In this document: one piece after another, positions 48,611-58,016 of the stretch | Layout of the letters: each line of letters opens with the position of its first letter | How positions within the stretch are numbered: position 1 is the stretch's first letter | Origin: Lachnospiraceae bacterium Zagget2 | GTDB lineage: Bacteria; Bacillota; Clostridia; Lachnospirales; Lachnospiraceae | DNA length: 64,000 bases | Reading direction: 5' to 3' | Assembly: GCA_001941045.1 (NCBI GenBank) | Contig: MSHD01000033.1 | Location: 30,880-94,879, forward strand | Made by a program: the position numbers and the translations under genes | Notes under the pieces: model-generated | Told to the model about the DNA's origin: nothing | Seen by the model: only the letters and a program-made list of their open reading frames with translations | The model's database searches: none

Positions 48611-49378
48611 ATGAAAAAAAAGAGTCTGCGGATCAGAAATCTGCTTATCGGAGAGGGCAGGCCGAAGATCTGTGTGCCGATTGTCGGATATACGGAGTCG
48701 GAGATCCTCACGCAGGCGGAGGCTCTGAAGGGTTCGCCTGCTGATCTTGTGGAATGGCGTGCGGACTGGTTTGAAAATTTGAATGAGCCGGATGCGGTGA
48801 CAGGAATGCTGGAAAGTCTCTGGAAAGAGCTGGGCGGTCTGCCGCTTCTCTTTACGATTCGGACGGCAGCGGAGGGCGGCGAAGCGGATATTTCCTGGCA
48901 GGAATATCGGGCGCTGAATCTTGCGGCGGCCGGGAGCGGTTTTGCAGACCTTATTGATGTAGAAATGTTTGCGCAGGCGATTCCTGCGACCACGAAACTG
49001 GTGGAGGAACTGAAAGCCTGTGGTGTTCTGGTCATCGGATCCAGTCATGATTTTCAGAAGACGCCCCCGGTCCGTGTGATGGTGGAACACCTGTGCGTCA
49101 TGCAGCAGTCGGGAGCCAGCATCTGCAAGCTGGCGGTGACGCCGCAGACAAAGGACGATGTAGTCGCGCTGTTGAACGCCACATGGGAGATGAACAGCCG
49201 CTATGCAGATCGTCCTCTGATCACGATGTCGATGGGAAAGCTGGGGCTTATAAGCCGACTGAGCGGAGAGCTGTTCGGTTCGGCAGTGACCTTTGGCTGC
49301 ATTGGTCAGGCGTCTGCTCCGGGCCAGATCGAGGCAGGGCGTCTTGCAGAATATCTGGAAGAATTGTCGGAGGAGTGA
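48611..49378 (+). CDS. aroD: 3-dehydroquinate dehydratase type I
   Basis: ADLVEWRADWFE, IDVEMF, VIGSSHDFQKTP, KLAVTPQ, ITMSMGKLGLISRLSGELFGSAVTFG. Confidence 0.93.
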   Translation: MKKKSLRIRNLLIGEGRPKICVPIVGYTESEILTQAEALKGSPADLVEWRADWFENLNEPDAVTGMLESLWKELGGLPLLFTIRTAAEGGEADISWQEYRALNLAAAGSGFADLIDVEMFAQAIPATTKLVEELKACGVLVIGSSHDFQKTPPVRVMVEHLCVMQQSGASICKLAVTPQTKDDVVALLNATWEMNSRYADRPLITMSMGKLGLISRLSGELFGSAVTFGCIGQASAPGQIEAGRLAEYLEELSEE

Positions 49379-49385
49379 CGCGTTC

Positions 49386-50021
49386 ATGCTTGCAAAGGAA
49401 CTGCCTTATTTTCAGATAGGAACCTCATATGGCGGATGTCAGGACTGGTTTACCGATCCGATGATGAGGCTCGGCGGCTGTGCGGCGGCAGCGGCCTGCG
49501 ACAGCTGCATCTATTTTGACCTGCACAGACCTGATCTGGCGGTTCCGGGAATCCCGTTTTCCCTGTGTCGGAAAGAAGGCCTGAGTCGTCAGAGCTATAT
49601 TGCTTTTGCCATGGTGATGAAGCCTTACCTGCGGCCCCGCATGGGCGGTGTCGCACGCCTGGAAATCTATCTGGAAGGGATGAGCGCATATCTGCACGAG
49701 CGGGGCATCCGCACGCTCGCCATGGAGGGGCTGCCGGGAGAGACGGACCTTCCGACGGCGAGGGAGAAGCTGCGCACGCAGATCGACGGTGGCTTTCCGG
49801 TGCCCTGCCTGTTGTTGATGCATCATGATCCGGCCTTTAAGGATTATGAGTGGCACTGGTTTCTACTGATCGGTTATCGGATGAAGGAGGGGCGCCTTCA
49901 GGTGAAGGCGGTCACTTACAGCGAGGCAAAATGGCTTGACTTCGATGGACTCTGGAACACGGGCAGGAGCCGCAAGGGCGGACTGATTCTCTATCGTGAG
50001 GAAGCGGGCGGACAAAAATGA
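49386..50021 (+). CDS. Hypothetical protein, possible papain/C39-like fold
   Basis: Cys in GGCAAAAACDSC and His in YEWHWFLLIGYR resemble C39-like catalytic spacing. Confidence 0.5.
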   Translation: MLAKELPYFQIGTSYGGCQDWFTDPMMRLGGCAAAAACDSCIYFDLHRPDLAVPGIPFSLCRKEGLSRQSYIAFAMVMKPYLRPRMGGVARLEIYLEGMSAYLHERGIRTLAMEGLPGETDLPTAREKLRTQIDGGFPVPCLLLMHHDPAFKDYEWHWFLLIGYRMKEGRLQVKAVTYSEAKWLDFDGLWNTGRSRKGGLILYREEAGGQK

Positions 50022-51379
50022 AGCAGGTAGATTTTGAGAGTGGAAAAATAGCAAAAAATATTGCGCAGACGGCCTTCCCGATGCTGGTGGCGCAGATTCT
50101 GAATCTGCTCTACAGTATCGTGGACCGGATTTACATCGGACGAATTCCGGGGGAGGGAACCGAAGCGCTCGGTGCGGTCGGACTGTGCTTTCCGGTCATT
50201 CTCATTATCACGGCATTCACCAATATGTACGGGATGGGCGGTTCCCCGCTCTTTGCCATGGAGATCGGGAGAGGGAACAGGGAAAAAGCCGGACGCATTA
50301 TGAATACCGCGTTTCGCCTGCTCTGCGTGACAGCAATTGTAATTTTTCTGACAGGCGAAGCGGGCGCGAAGCCTTTGCTGACACTTTTTGGAGCTTCCGA
50401 CAGCGCAATGCGGTATGCGGTCGTCTATCTGCGTATCTATCTTCTGGGAACTCTGTTTTCCATGCTGGCGACCGGTATGAACCCTTACATCAACGCGCAG
50501 GGCTTTCCGGGTCTTGGCATGTGCTCGGTTGTCATCGGCGCCGGGGCAAATCTGATTCTTGATCCGGTGTTTATCTTCGCACTGGGAATGGGCGTGAGAG
50601 GTGCCGCGGTCGCCACTGTGATTTCGCAGGGACTGTCGGCGCTATTTGTGCTGCGCTGCCTGCGCGGCAGTCGTCTGGAGTACCAGATTACGCTGGAAAA
50701 ACAGCGGAGGGTGCGGGATTATTTTCCCTATGCCGGAGATATTATAAGCCTTGGCACGGCGCCTTTTGTCATGCAGTGCACGAATTCTCTGGTGCAGATC
50801 ATCTGCAATCGCATGCTGATGCAGTTTGGCGGAGAGATCTATGTCTCTATTATGACGATTATTTCCTCAGTGCGGCAGATACTGGACACGCCGGTAATGG
50901 CGGTGACGGAGGGAGCATCTCCGATTATCAGTTATAACTACGGAGCCGGACGTCCCGGAAATGTGCGCAGTGCCATCAAAATTATGACAATGGTGGGCGT
51001 AGCGTATACACTGATCGTATGGCTGCTGATCCGATGGAAACCTGTTATGTTTATCTCCATTTTCAGCACGGATGAGACGCTCCTTGCCGATGCTGTTCCG
51101 GCGTTGCACCTGTATTTTTATGCTTTTATTGGACAGGCCTTCCAGTACAGCGGCCAGACGGTCTTCAAGGCTCTGAATAAGAAGAAGCAGGCGATTTTCT
51201 TCAGCCTCTTCCGGAAGGTTGTCATGGTCGTTCCGCTGACGCTGCTGCTCCCGCACCTGTGGGGACTGGGAACAGATGGTGTATTCATGGCCGAACCGAT
51301 ATCGAATGTGATCGGCGGCGGAGCCTGTTTTCTCACGATGCTCCTGACCATCTGGCCGGAGCTTAAGAAAATGGAGTGA
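50018..51379 (+). CDS. MATE family efflux transporter
   Basis: 12-TM-like; VDRIYIGRI, GMGGSPLFAMEIGRGN, GMNPYINAQGFPG. Confidence 0.92.
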   Translation: MKQVDFESGKIAKNIAQTAFPMLVAQILNLLYSIVDRIYIGRIPGEGTEALGAVGLCFPVILIITAFTNMYGMGGSPLFAMEIGRGNREKAGRIMNTAFRLLCVTAIVIFLTGEAGAKPLLTLFGASDSAMRYAVVYLRIYLLGTLFSMLATGMNPYINAQGFPGLGMCSVVIGAGANLILDPVFIFALGMGVRGAAVATVISQGLSALFVLRCLRGSRLEYQITLEKQRRVRDYFPYAGDIISLGTAPFVMQCTNSLVQIICNRMLMQFGGEIYVSIMTIISSVRQILDTPVMAVTEGASPIISYNYGAGRPGNVRSAIKIMTMVGVAYTLIVWLLIRWKPVMFISIFSTDETLLADAVPALHLYFYAFIGQAFQYSGQTVFKALNKKKQAIFFSLFRKVVMVVPLTLLLPHLWGLGTDGVFMAEPISNVIGGGACFLTMLLTIWPELKKME

Positions 51380-51386
51380 CGGCGGC

Positions 51387-51971
51387 TTAGCTGCCGGTCA
51401 TGTACTGCCGCCCCTCGTGGTCCATCTCATAATTCTCCGTGTAGATCAGCTCCGAGATCGGCACGAGCTCATAGCCCTTCTCCCGAAGCCCCTCGATAAC
51501 CCGAGGCAAGGCATCCTTCGTGTAGGTTGCGCCGTTGTGCATGAGGATAATCGAGCCGTTCCCGAGCTGCTCGTTGTCCAGCACGCGCGAGACGATCGCG
51601 TCCGCTCCGTAGTCCTTCCAGTCCAGACTGTCCACATCCCACTGAATCGCGTGATATCCGAGCCCGTTCGCAGCTTCAATTAGCGTATCGTTATAATCTC
51701 CGTAGGGCGGCCGAAACAGCGTCATATCGAGGCCGGTCAGCTCTTTTACCTTGTCGTGGACGCTCTGAATCTCCTCTTTGCATTCACTGGTGCTTAAGGT
51801 TGACATCTGCTTGTGGTTCTCGCTGTGGTTACCGAGGTCATGCCCCGCGGCGGCGATGGCTTTAACATCGTCCGGGTAGGACGCGACCCAGCCGCCGGTC
51901 ATGAAAAAGGTGGCTTTTACATCGTACTCGTCGAGGATGGAGAGGAGGGTGGCGGTGTCCTCATTCCCCCA
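51387..51971 (-). pseudogene. pdaB: C-terminal portion of split pdaB-like polysaccharide deacetylase
   Basis: WGNEDTATLLSILDEYDVKATFFMTGGWV, HDLGNHSENHKQM, LFRPPYGDYNDTL; lacks signal/TM and NodB start, which are found at 58984-59200. Confidence 0.88.
51962..51971. repeat. Direct repeat CATTCCCCCA, left element end
   Basis: Identical to 58984-58993. Confidence 0.85.
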
Positions 51972-52017
51972 GGGGAATGTCACATTGCGGGGAAATACCT
52001 TAATACCTTAATTGCTT

Positions 52018-52035
52018 GCAAATGCTTGCATTTGC
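52018..52035. promoter_or_regulatory. Inverted repeat GCAAATGC-TT-GCATTTGC overlapping TTGCAT-N17-TATAAT promoter of TA operon
   Basis: Perfect 8-bp arms; -10 TATAAT at 52049-52054. Confidence 0.7.
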
Positions 52036-52083
52036 CTGCGGAACCGGATATAATAAATAAAAACAAAGTAAGGAGTGATCCAC

Positions 52084-52389
52084 ATGGCAAACACAACAGC
52101 CGTTTACGCAAGGATTGATACTGACCTGAAAGAGAATGCAGAAGGCATCCTCTCTCAGCTTGGCATTTCACCGTCTGGTGCAATACAGATGCTCTACAGC
52201 CAAATCGTACTCAGAGGCGGAATGCCGTTTGATTTGCGGCTGCCGCCCAAAAAGCCTGTCGCTGCCGGGGCACTTACAAAGGAAGAACTGGATGCTGAGC
52301 TTGCGAAAGGGATGGAATCCCTTAAGTCTGGCAAAACCTACACCGCCGATGAAGTAGACGCGGAGCTTCACAAGAGGTACGGCATATGA
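52084..52389 (+). CDS. RelB/DinJ family antitoxin
   Basis: ANTTAVYARIDTDLKENAEGILSQLGISPSGAIQMLYSQIVLRGGMPFDLRLP. Confidence 0.9.
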   Translation: MANTTAVYARIDTDLKENAEGILSQLGISPSGAIQMLYSQIVLRGGMPFDLRLPPKKPVAAGALTKEELDAELAKGMESLKSGKTYTADEVDAELHKRYGI

Positions 52390-52718
52390 GCGAACAGTAC
52401 AAGGTCGTTTATTCCCCAGCGGCATTAGATGACCTTGACGCCATTTACAGCTATATCGCCTTTGACCTCCAAGTCCCGCAGACCGCTTTGAACCAGACAA
52501 ACCGCATTCGGAAAGAAATCCGTTCATTGGGTATCTTCCCTGAAAGGTATGCAAAAGTTGACTGGGAACCGTGGGCTTCAGTCGGGATGCATCGCGTAGC
52601 CGTTGATAACTATGTTGTTTATTATCTAACGGATGTGGGCGCAATGACTGTCACCATTGTCCGTATTTTCTACGGCGGCAGAGATGTTGAAAGTATCATC
52701 AATTCCGAAATAGACTAA
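52386..52718 (+). CDS. RelE/ParE family toxin
   Basis: YKVVYSPAALDDLDAIYSYIAFDL...; ATGA overlap with antitoxin. Confidence 0.9.
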   Translation: MSEQYKVVYSPAALDDLDAIYSYIAFDLQVPQTALNQTNRIRKEIRSLGIFPERYAKVDWEPWASVGMHRVAVDNYVVYYLTDVGAMTVTIVRIFYGGRDVESIINSEID

Positions 52719-52851
52719 CGAAGAGAGCAACGCAAACTGCTCTTTTTCGTTAGAATCTGTCCATCTGCTCCTGGGGTAGCCACCGCAGGATAGAGAATAT
52801 CTGACTGCTATAAAAATTGAGAAATAATTGTGATATGTTTCAGTTGTAAAT

Positions 52852-52893
52852 AGCCGGGAAAACCGGGAAAATTCCCGGAAATCCCGGCTTTTT
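52852..52893. terminator. Hairpin terminator between convergent toxin and radical SAM genes
   Basis: AGCCGGGA ... TCCCGGCT TTTTA. Confidence 0.75.
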
Positions 52894-52894
52894 A

Positions 52895-53848
52895 TTATAA
52901 CTCAAAAGAAAAATTTTCATTCTGGCTAATCGTGCAGTCAAATTTTCCCTGCCAGGTATCGCGGGCTTTCAGGCTGTGATGGATATAATTCAGAACGTAT
53001 TTTTTGTGAAGGCTCCACTCCGGCGCTACCAGAATCGGCCGCGGTCCGTCTCCGGTCAGGCGGTGGATGACGATTCGCGGCGGCAGGAGTTCGATACAGC
53101 GAATGAGGATGTCCGTGTACTTCTCCATGCTCAGAACCTGAAACAGATGTTTTTGATAGTTCCTATAGAGATCTGTTCCTTTCAGAACATGAAGCAACTG
53201 AAATTTTATACCGGAGATGGGCATCTGCACGATGTACCGGACTGTAGCCAGCATGTCGTCAGCTGATTCACCGGGCAGTCCCAGAATCACATGGACGATG
53301 ACTTCGATTCCACGCGCAGTCAGTGCAGCTACCGCCTGATCAAAGACGGACAGGGGATATCCACGCCGGATGTATTCTGCCGTCTGCGGATGAATGGTCT
53401 GCAGGCCAAGCTCTATCCAGACAGGTTTGACGGCATTCAGCTCTTCGAGTAAATCCAGAACTTCGCGCGAGAGACAGTCAGGGCGCGTGGCAATGGAGAG
53501 GATAGCGATGTCTGGACGGCTGATAGCTTCCTCATAGACGGAGCGCAGATATTCTACCGGAGCATAGGTTCCCGTATAGGCCTGAAAATAGGCGATGAAT
53601 AAGCTGCCGGTCTGTTTTTCAGATAGTTTCGTTTTTGCCTGTTCAATCTGTTCCGTGATCGTGAGCTTCCGATCTGCGGCGAAATCTCCGGAACCGCCTG
53701 CGCTGCAAAAAATACAGCCCCGCGTATCCAGCGTTCCATCGCGGTTCGGACAGGTAAAGCCGCCATCGAGCGCAAGCTTATAAAGCTTCTGCCCATATTG
53801 GGATTTCATTTCATAATCGAGTGAATGATAGCGCTTATCAAGCCACAT
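52895..53848 (-). CDS. TIGR01212/YhcC-like radical SAM protein
   Basis: KLALDGGFTCPNRDGTLDTRGCIFCSAGGSGDFA, LSIATRPDCL. Confidence 0.88.
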   Translation of the reverse strand: MWLDKRYHSLDYEMKSQYGQKLYKLALDGGFTCPNRDGTLDTRGCIFCSAGGSGDFAADRKLTITEQIEQAKTKLSEKQTGSLFIAYFQAYTGTYAPVEYLRSVYEEAISRPDIAILSIATRPDCLSREVLDLLEELNAVKPVWIELGLQTIHPQTAEYIRRGYPLSVFDQAVAALTARGIEVIVHVILGLPGESADDMLATVRYIVQMPISGIKFQLLHVLKGTDLYRNYQKHLFQVLSMEKYTDILIRCIELLPPRIVIHRLTGDGPRPILVAPEWSLHKKYVLNYIHHSLKARDTWQGKFDCTISQNENFSFEL

Positions 53849-54084
53849 GGGAATCGTCCTTTCCGGGCTATTCTAGCATACCGCGCGGAATGCCGCAAAG
53901 TGAAATCACAGCAAAGGATTCCTTATCTATCCGGAGCTGCCGCCCGAATCGTTTACCATCAAAATAGTGATATTTCTGCAAGCGTCAAGCACCTTTTTAC
54001 ATTGTTTGATTTTAAGAGAGTGTTAATTTGGCAGGATATAGATATAAAAAAGCCCTTCTCCATCACATTTAATGAGAAGAAAGG

Positions 54085-54300
54085 CTAGAAGATTCTTTTA
54101 TTATCAGATATGCCCAGAATGTAATCTGATGAGACATTATATAGTTTGCAAAGCATGATCAGATGACGAATGGGCAGTTCATTAGCGCCGCGTTCATAGC
54201 GGGCATACATAGTTTGGGATGTGCCTAGATAGTCGGCAACCTGCTGCTGGGTCATATCATGATCTTCCCGTAAGTCACGTATTCGTTTGACGTAGGACAT
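54085..54300 (-). CDS. XRE-family HTH regulator
   Basis: RIRDLREDHDMTQQQVADYLGTSQTMYARYERGANELPIRHLIMLCKLYNVSSDYILG. Confidence 0.93.
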   Translation of the reverse strand: MSYVKRIRDLREDHDMTQQQVADYLGTSQTMYARYERGANELPIRHLIMLCKLYNVSSDYILGISDNKRIF

Positions 54301-54348
54301 TTAGAGGAACTCCTTTTTCATCATGCTATCACATGATTAAAGTTTGCT

Positions 54349-54364
54349 ATTTACTTTAGTAAAT
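54349..54364. promoter_or_regulatory. Candidate XRE operator ATTTACT-TT-AGTAAAT
   Basis: Perfect 7-bp arms between divergent XRE and YARHG-domain genes. Confidence 0.6.
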
Positions 54365-54407
54365 ATTTGTACTAAAATTAGGAAAAACAAAAAGGAGAGG
54401 AAAATTT

Positions 54408-55988
54408 ATGTTTGATTTTACGTTGGTTCTGCTCTGGGTTGCATATACGATCATGTGTTTTGTGATCTATCATAAGATTTTCAGAGTGTATTATTTCGGA
54501 AGTGTGGCAAAGGGTATTATGTCAGAGATTATCAGCTGTGTGATTGTCTCTACATTTCTGACAGCGCTGACCTTATGGTTTTGGTTTGTTGCGGTAATCA
54601 TACTGGTGATTGCAATATTCGTGATAAGAGGAAAGCTGGAAGACCCCGCGGCAAAAAATCTCGCGACCATTCTGATGGCAGTGCTGATTGTTCTTGTAGT
54701 GATCAGTGGCAGGACAGTGAGAAAAAATGGAAGTTCCAGTGATGCAGACAGTATATCTGAGAACGGAATTTTCATGACCGAAGAAGAGCAGGAGGCCGCA
54801 GCAGTCGAGGAAGCAGAGGCAGAGGCGAGCGCACAGGAACAGGAAGATTATGTGGCGAATCATGTGATTACATGCGATGGGGAGACGCCAGTTGTATTCT
54901 TTGAGTCCAATCCGACCTTGAAACAGATCGAGGATGAGTTTGGGACGTTTGATGAAATACAGGTTGGCTCGACACCGGAATGCTATTATGATTATCAGGT
55001 ATACGTTGGTGATCTTCAGGGGCAATATGTGATCGAAACCGAGGCGAATGGTATTCTGATTGACGCATACTGGCAATGTGTTTCCGATGATATTGACCAG
55101 TGTACAGAGCTCATCAATAAATGGGTAGCGTACTATAACGGAAAATATGGCGAATATGTGAAATCTGAGTGGGAATCTTCTTCTATGACGAGCTATGACT
55201 GGTATATTTCTGTAGAGGAAGACGAGGACTCCTATGAAATTTATGCTGCATCTATAGGAATCGTGATGAATGGTTCCTCTATGACTCTTACAGTTTCTCA
55301 AGATAATACGGAAGATTTCTTTGAAGAAGCGGGATTTGAATATACTTTTGAAACCTACGCCAGAGATGATGGAACAGAATTGGTGGTTTTTCTGGATGAG
55401 ATGGAGTGCGAGGTAGAGTATTTACAGGAAGAATATCCCATATATTTTAAGTATATGAAATTCGCGGATTATGATACGATTTATTATGATTCGGGTAAAA
55501 TCTATGAGGACGCCTATGGAGTGGAGATATACTCGGACCTGTCATTGACGGTGGATATAAAAGACGGAGGAATGTCGATAGAAGTAACGCAAACTGGGAC
55601 GATTGACGGGCATTCTGATCTGGATTTCAGCGGTACTTATACGTTGGCCAGTTTTACCGACGAGGATGATGAATATGCTGATACCTACGATGAGTATGAA
55701 ACATATGAAAATGAATATATCCTGCCGAACAGTGATACAGAATATCTGGATATGGATGACTTGCAGGGCTTGACGGCAGACGACTGCAGGATTGCCAGAA
55801 ATGAAATTTACGCACGTTACGGACTGATGTTTGCAGATGAATCATTACAAGATCATTTTAATCAGTGCAGCTGGTATGAAGGGACAATTGAGCCAGGTAA
55901 TTTTGACAGCAGTATACTTAGTGACATTGAAGAGGCTAACCTTGACTTGATTGTAGAGTATGAAAAGGATATGGGTTACAGAGAATAA
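54408..55988 (+). CDS. Membrane protein with C-terminal YARHG domain
   Basis: N-terminal TM segments; LTADDCRIARNEIYARYGLMFADESLQDHFNQCSWYEGT. Confidence 0.8.
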   Translation: MFDFTLVLLWVAYTIMCFVIYHKIFRVYYFGSVAKGIMSEIISCVIVSTFLTALTLWFWFVAVIILVIAIFVIRGKLEDPAAKNLATILMAVLIVLVVISGRTVRKNGSSSDADSISENGIFMTEEEQEAAAVEEAEAEASAQEQEDYVANHVITCDGETPVVFFESNPTLKQIEDEFGTFDEIQVGSTPECYYDYQVYVGDLQGQYVIETEANGILIDAYWQCVSDDIDQCTELINKWVAYYNGKYGEYVKSEWESSSMTSYDWYISVEEDEDSYEIYAASIGIVMNGSSMTLTVSQDNTEDFFEEAGFEYTFETYARDDGTELVVFLDEMECEVEYLQEEYPIYFKYMKFADYDTIYYDSGKIYEDAYGVEIYSDLSLTVDIKDGGMSIEVTQTGTIDGHSDLDFSGTYTLASFTDEDDEYADTYDEYETYENEYILPNSDTEYLDMDDLQGLTADDCRIARNEIYARYGLMFADESLQDHFNQCSWYEGTIEPGNFDSSILSDIEEANLDLIVEYEKDMGYRE

Positions 55989-56009
55989 TTTCAGATGATA
56001 ATGGAGGAT

Positions 56010-56046
56010 ACCTCCGGCAGTGTAAATACTGCTGGAGGTATTTTTG
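56010..56046 (+). terminator. Terminator after YARHG gene
   Basis: TACCTCC..GCAGT ... ACTGC..GGAGGTA TTTTT. Confidence 0.8.
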
Positions 56047-56203
56047 GTTATGGCGAAAATCTGAATTATATTCCGGCAAACCGGAAGCTATGGATAATCC
56101 GTATGCTTGCCCTTTCATCCGCATAAAATGAAAAAAATGCGGATGGAGAAGAGGCGGCTTGAGAAAGAGCGGACACAAGCAAGAAGGAAAGGAGGGTCAG
56201 AAA

Positions 56204-56293
56204 GTGACAAAGTACATTGTAAACAGGCAGTTTTCGGGGGAGTGTCCGACTGCCAGGACCATTGAGAGAATCATTCGGAATCATATGAAATAA
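56204..56293 (+). CDS. Small ORF (29 aa) upstream of recombinase
   Basis: GTG start, RBS AAGGAGGG; (V)TKYIVNRQFSGECPTARTIERIIRNHMK. Confidence 0.5.
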   Translation: MTKYIVNRQFSGECPTARTIERIIRNHMK

Positions 56294-56353
56294 ACGAAAA
56301 TAACAGGGAAGCCGAAACCAAAGGTTTCCCTGTAACTGTCTGAGGAGGTATGT

Positions 56354-57952
56354 ATGCGTGAACTGACAGCAATCTACTGCCGCCTGTCCAAAGAGGACGG
56401 CGACAGGGAGGAGTCGAACAGCATCGAATCACAGCGGAGAATGCTGAAGGCATTTATCCAGGATTCCAGTGATCTGGAGTTTTACAGGGAGTATGTCGAT
56501 GATGGGTACACGGGGACAAATTATGACAGGCCGGGATTTCAGGAGATGTATGCGGACGCCAGGGAGAAATGCTTTTCCTGCATTGTCGTCAAAGATCTCA
56601 GCCGCCTGGGGCGTAATTATCTGGAGACCGGCAACTATATACAGCAGATATTCCCGCTGCTTGGGATTCGCTTCATCGCGGTGAATGACGGGGTGGACAC
56701 AGGGAAGCCGGAGCAGCAGGGATTTAACATGATGCTGCCGATCCGCAATATTTTTAATGAGAGCTACTCGCAGGACATTTCCCGCAAGGTACAGTCCAGT
56801 TTCAGGGCCATGCAGAAAGCGGGAGCCTTCTGCGGGGCCTACGCGAGCTACGGCTATCAGAAAAATCCGGCTGATCGGCATAAGCTGATCGTCGACCCTT
56901 ACGCGGCGGGGGTGGTGAGGAAAATCTATGAATGGTATCTCTCCGGGATGGGTCAGAGGAGTATCGCGGCCAGGCTGAACGAGAAGGGGGTTCTGTGCCC
57001 TTCCATCTATAAAAAGGAAAACGGGGAGAACTATCGGAACTGTAATCGTTTGGAATCGACCTCCTACTGGACTTACAGCACCGTACATCGGATTTTGAAA
57101 AATGAGATGTACAAGGGGGCTATGGTTCAGAACAAGACTGTTCGCCGGATGCGGGGAAAGGCGAAGATGCGTCCAAAGGGAGAGTGGATCATTGTCGAAA
57201 ATACGCACGAGGCGATTATAGAACCGGAAAAATGGGAGCGTGTGCAGGAGCTGCTGGAGCAGAGGACACGGGTAAACGATTTTAACCAGAATGTCAGCAT
57301 CTTTGCGGGCTTCCTGAAATGCGCGGACTGTGGACGGGCGATGGTGAAGCGCAGACGGCGCGGGAAATATGTTTACACCTGCGGCGCTTATTCCAGATCA
57401 GGGACGAAGCTGTGCTCTCATCATTCCATATCGCATGAGGTGCTGGAGAAGATCATTCTGGACGATCTGAATACTGTGATTGCCAGTGTGCGGGATATCA
57501 AAACACTGGTCGAGGCGCAGCGGGCGAAGGGAAGGACGAAGACAGACCTGGCATCGAAGGAGATCGAGCTGACGGAAGAAAGGTTGCAGAAGTCCGGGCG
57601 TCTGAAACGGGAGGCTTATCTCGATTACAAAGATGGCCTGTTGAGCAGGGACGAGTACCTGGAAATGCGGGAAGACCTTCTGAAACAGGAAGGCTTTCTG
57701 ACAGAAAAGCTTGAGAAGCTCAAAGCGACCGAGGAACAGGGAACGGAAGCGCTGCTGGATTCTCCGTGGATACAGACGCTTCTCGCCCGGCAGCAGGTTG
57801 ACAGCCTTGATCGGGAGACGATTGTGGATTTTGTGGAAAAAATTGAGGTGGGCGAGAAGGACGAAAACCACGAGCAGAAGATCACCATCCATTATCGTTT
57901 CTCCGATGAGCTGAAGGATTTATTTCAGATCGTCTACACGGATATTTCTTGA
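56354..57952 (+). CDS. Large serine recombinase (resolvase N-terminus, recombinase and zinc-ribbon domains)
   Basis: AIYCRLSKEDGDREESNSIESQRRML, VVKDLSRLGRNYLETGNYIQ, FLKCADCGRAMVKRRRRGKYVYTCGAYSRSGTKLCSHH. Confidence 0.96.
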   Translation: MRELTAIYCRLSKEDGDREESNSIESQRRMLKAFIQDSSDLEFYREYVDDGYTGTNYDRPGFQEMYADAREKCFSCIVVKDLSRLGRNYLETGNYIQQIFPLLGIRFIAVNDGVDTGKPEQQGFNMMLPIRNIFNESYSQDISRKVQSSFRAMQKAGAFCGAYASYGYQKNPADRHKLIVDPYAAGVVRKIYEWYLSGMGQRSIAARLNEKGVLCPSIYKKENGENYRNCNRLESTSYWTYSTVHRILKNEMYKGAMVQNKTVRRMRGKAKMRPKGEWIIVENTHEAIIEPEKWERVQELLEQRTRVNDFNQNVSIFAGFLKCADCGRAMVKRRRRGKYVYTCGAYSRSGTKLCSHHSISHEVLEKIILDDLNTVIASVRDIKTLVEAQRAKGRTKTDLASKEIELTEERLQKSGRLKREAYLDYKDGLLSRDEYLEMREDLLKQEGFLTEKLEKLKATEEQGTEALLDSPWIQTLLARQQVDSLDRETIVDFVEKIEVGEKDENHEQKITIHYRFSDELKDLFQIVYTDIS

Positions 57953-57958
57953 TAAAAG

Positions 57959-58006
57959 TGCTGATTTCCTCTATACTCTATGTAACAGGAGAAATCAGCA
58001 TTTTTT
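57959..58006 (+). terminator. Terminator after serine recombinase
   Basis: TGCTGATTTC ... GAAATCAGCA TTTTTT. Confidence 0.75.
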
Positions 58007-58016
58007 GGAGGATGAC

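Noticed and set aside
56308-56345. AAACC...CTGTCTGA upstream of the serine recombinase as a ninth ECF promoter
   Set aside because: 16 nt after AAACC the sequence is CTGT, not CGTC; the block is better explained as a GGGAA..TTTCCC hairpin.
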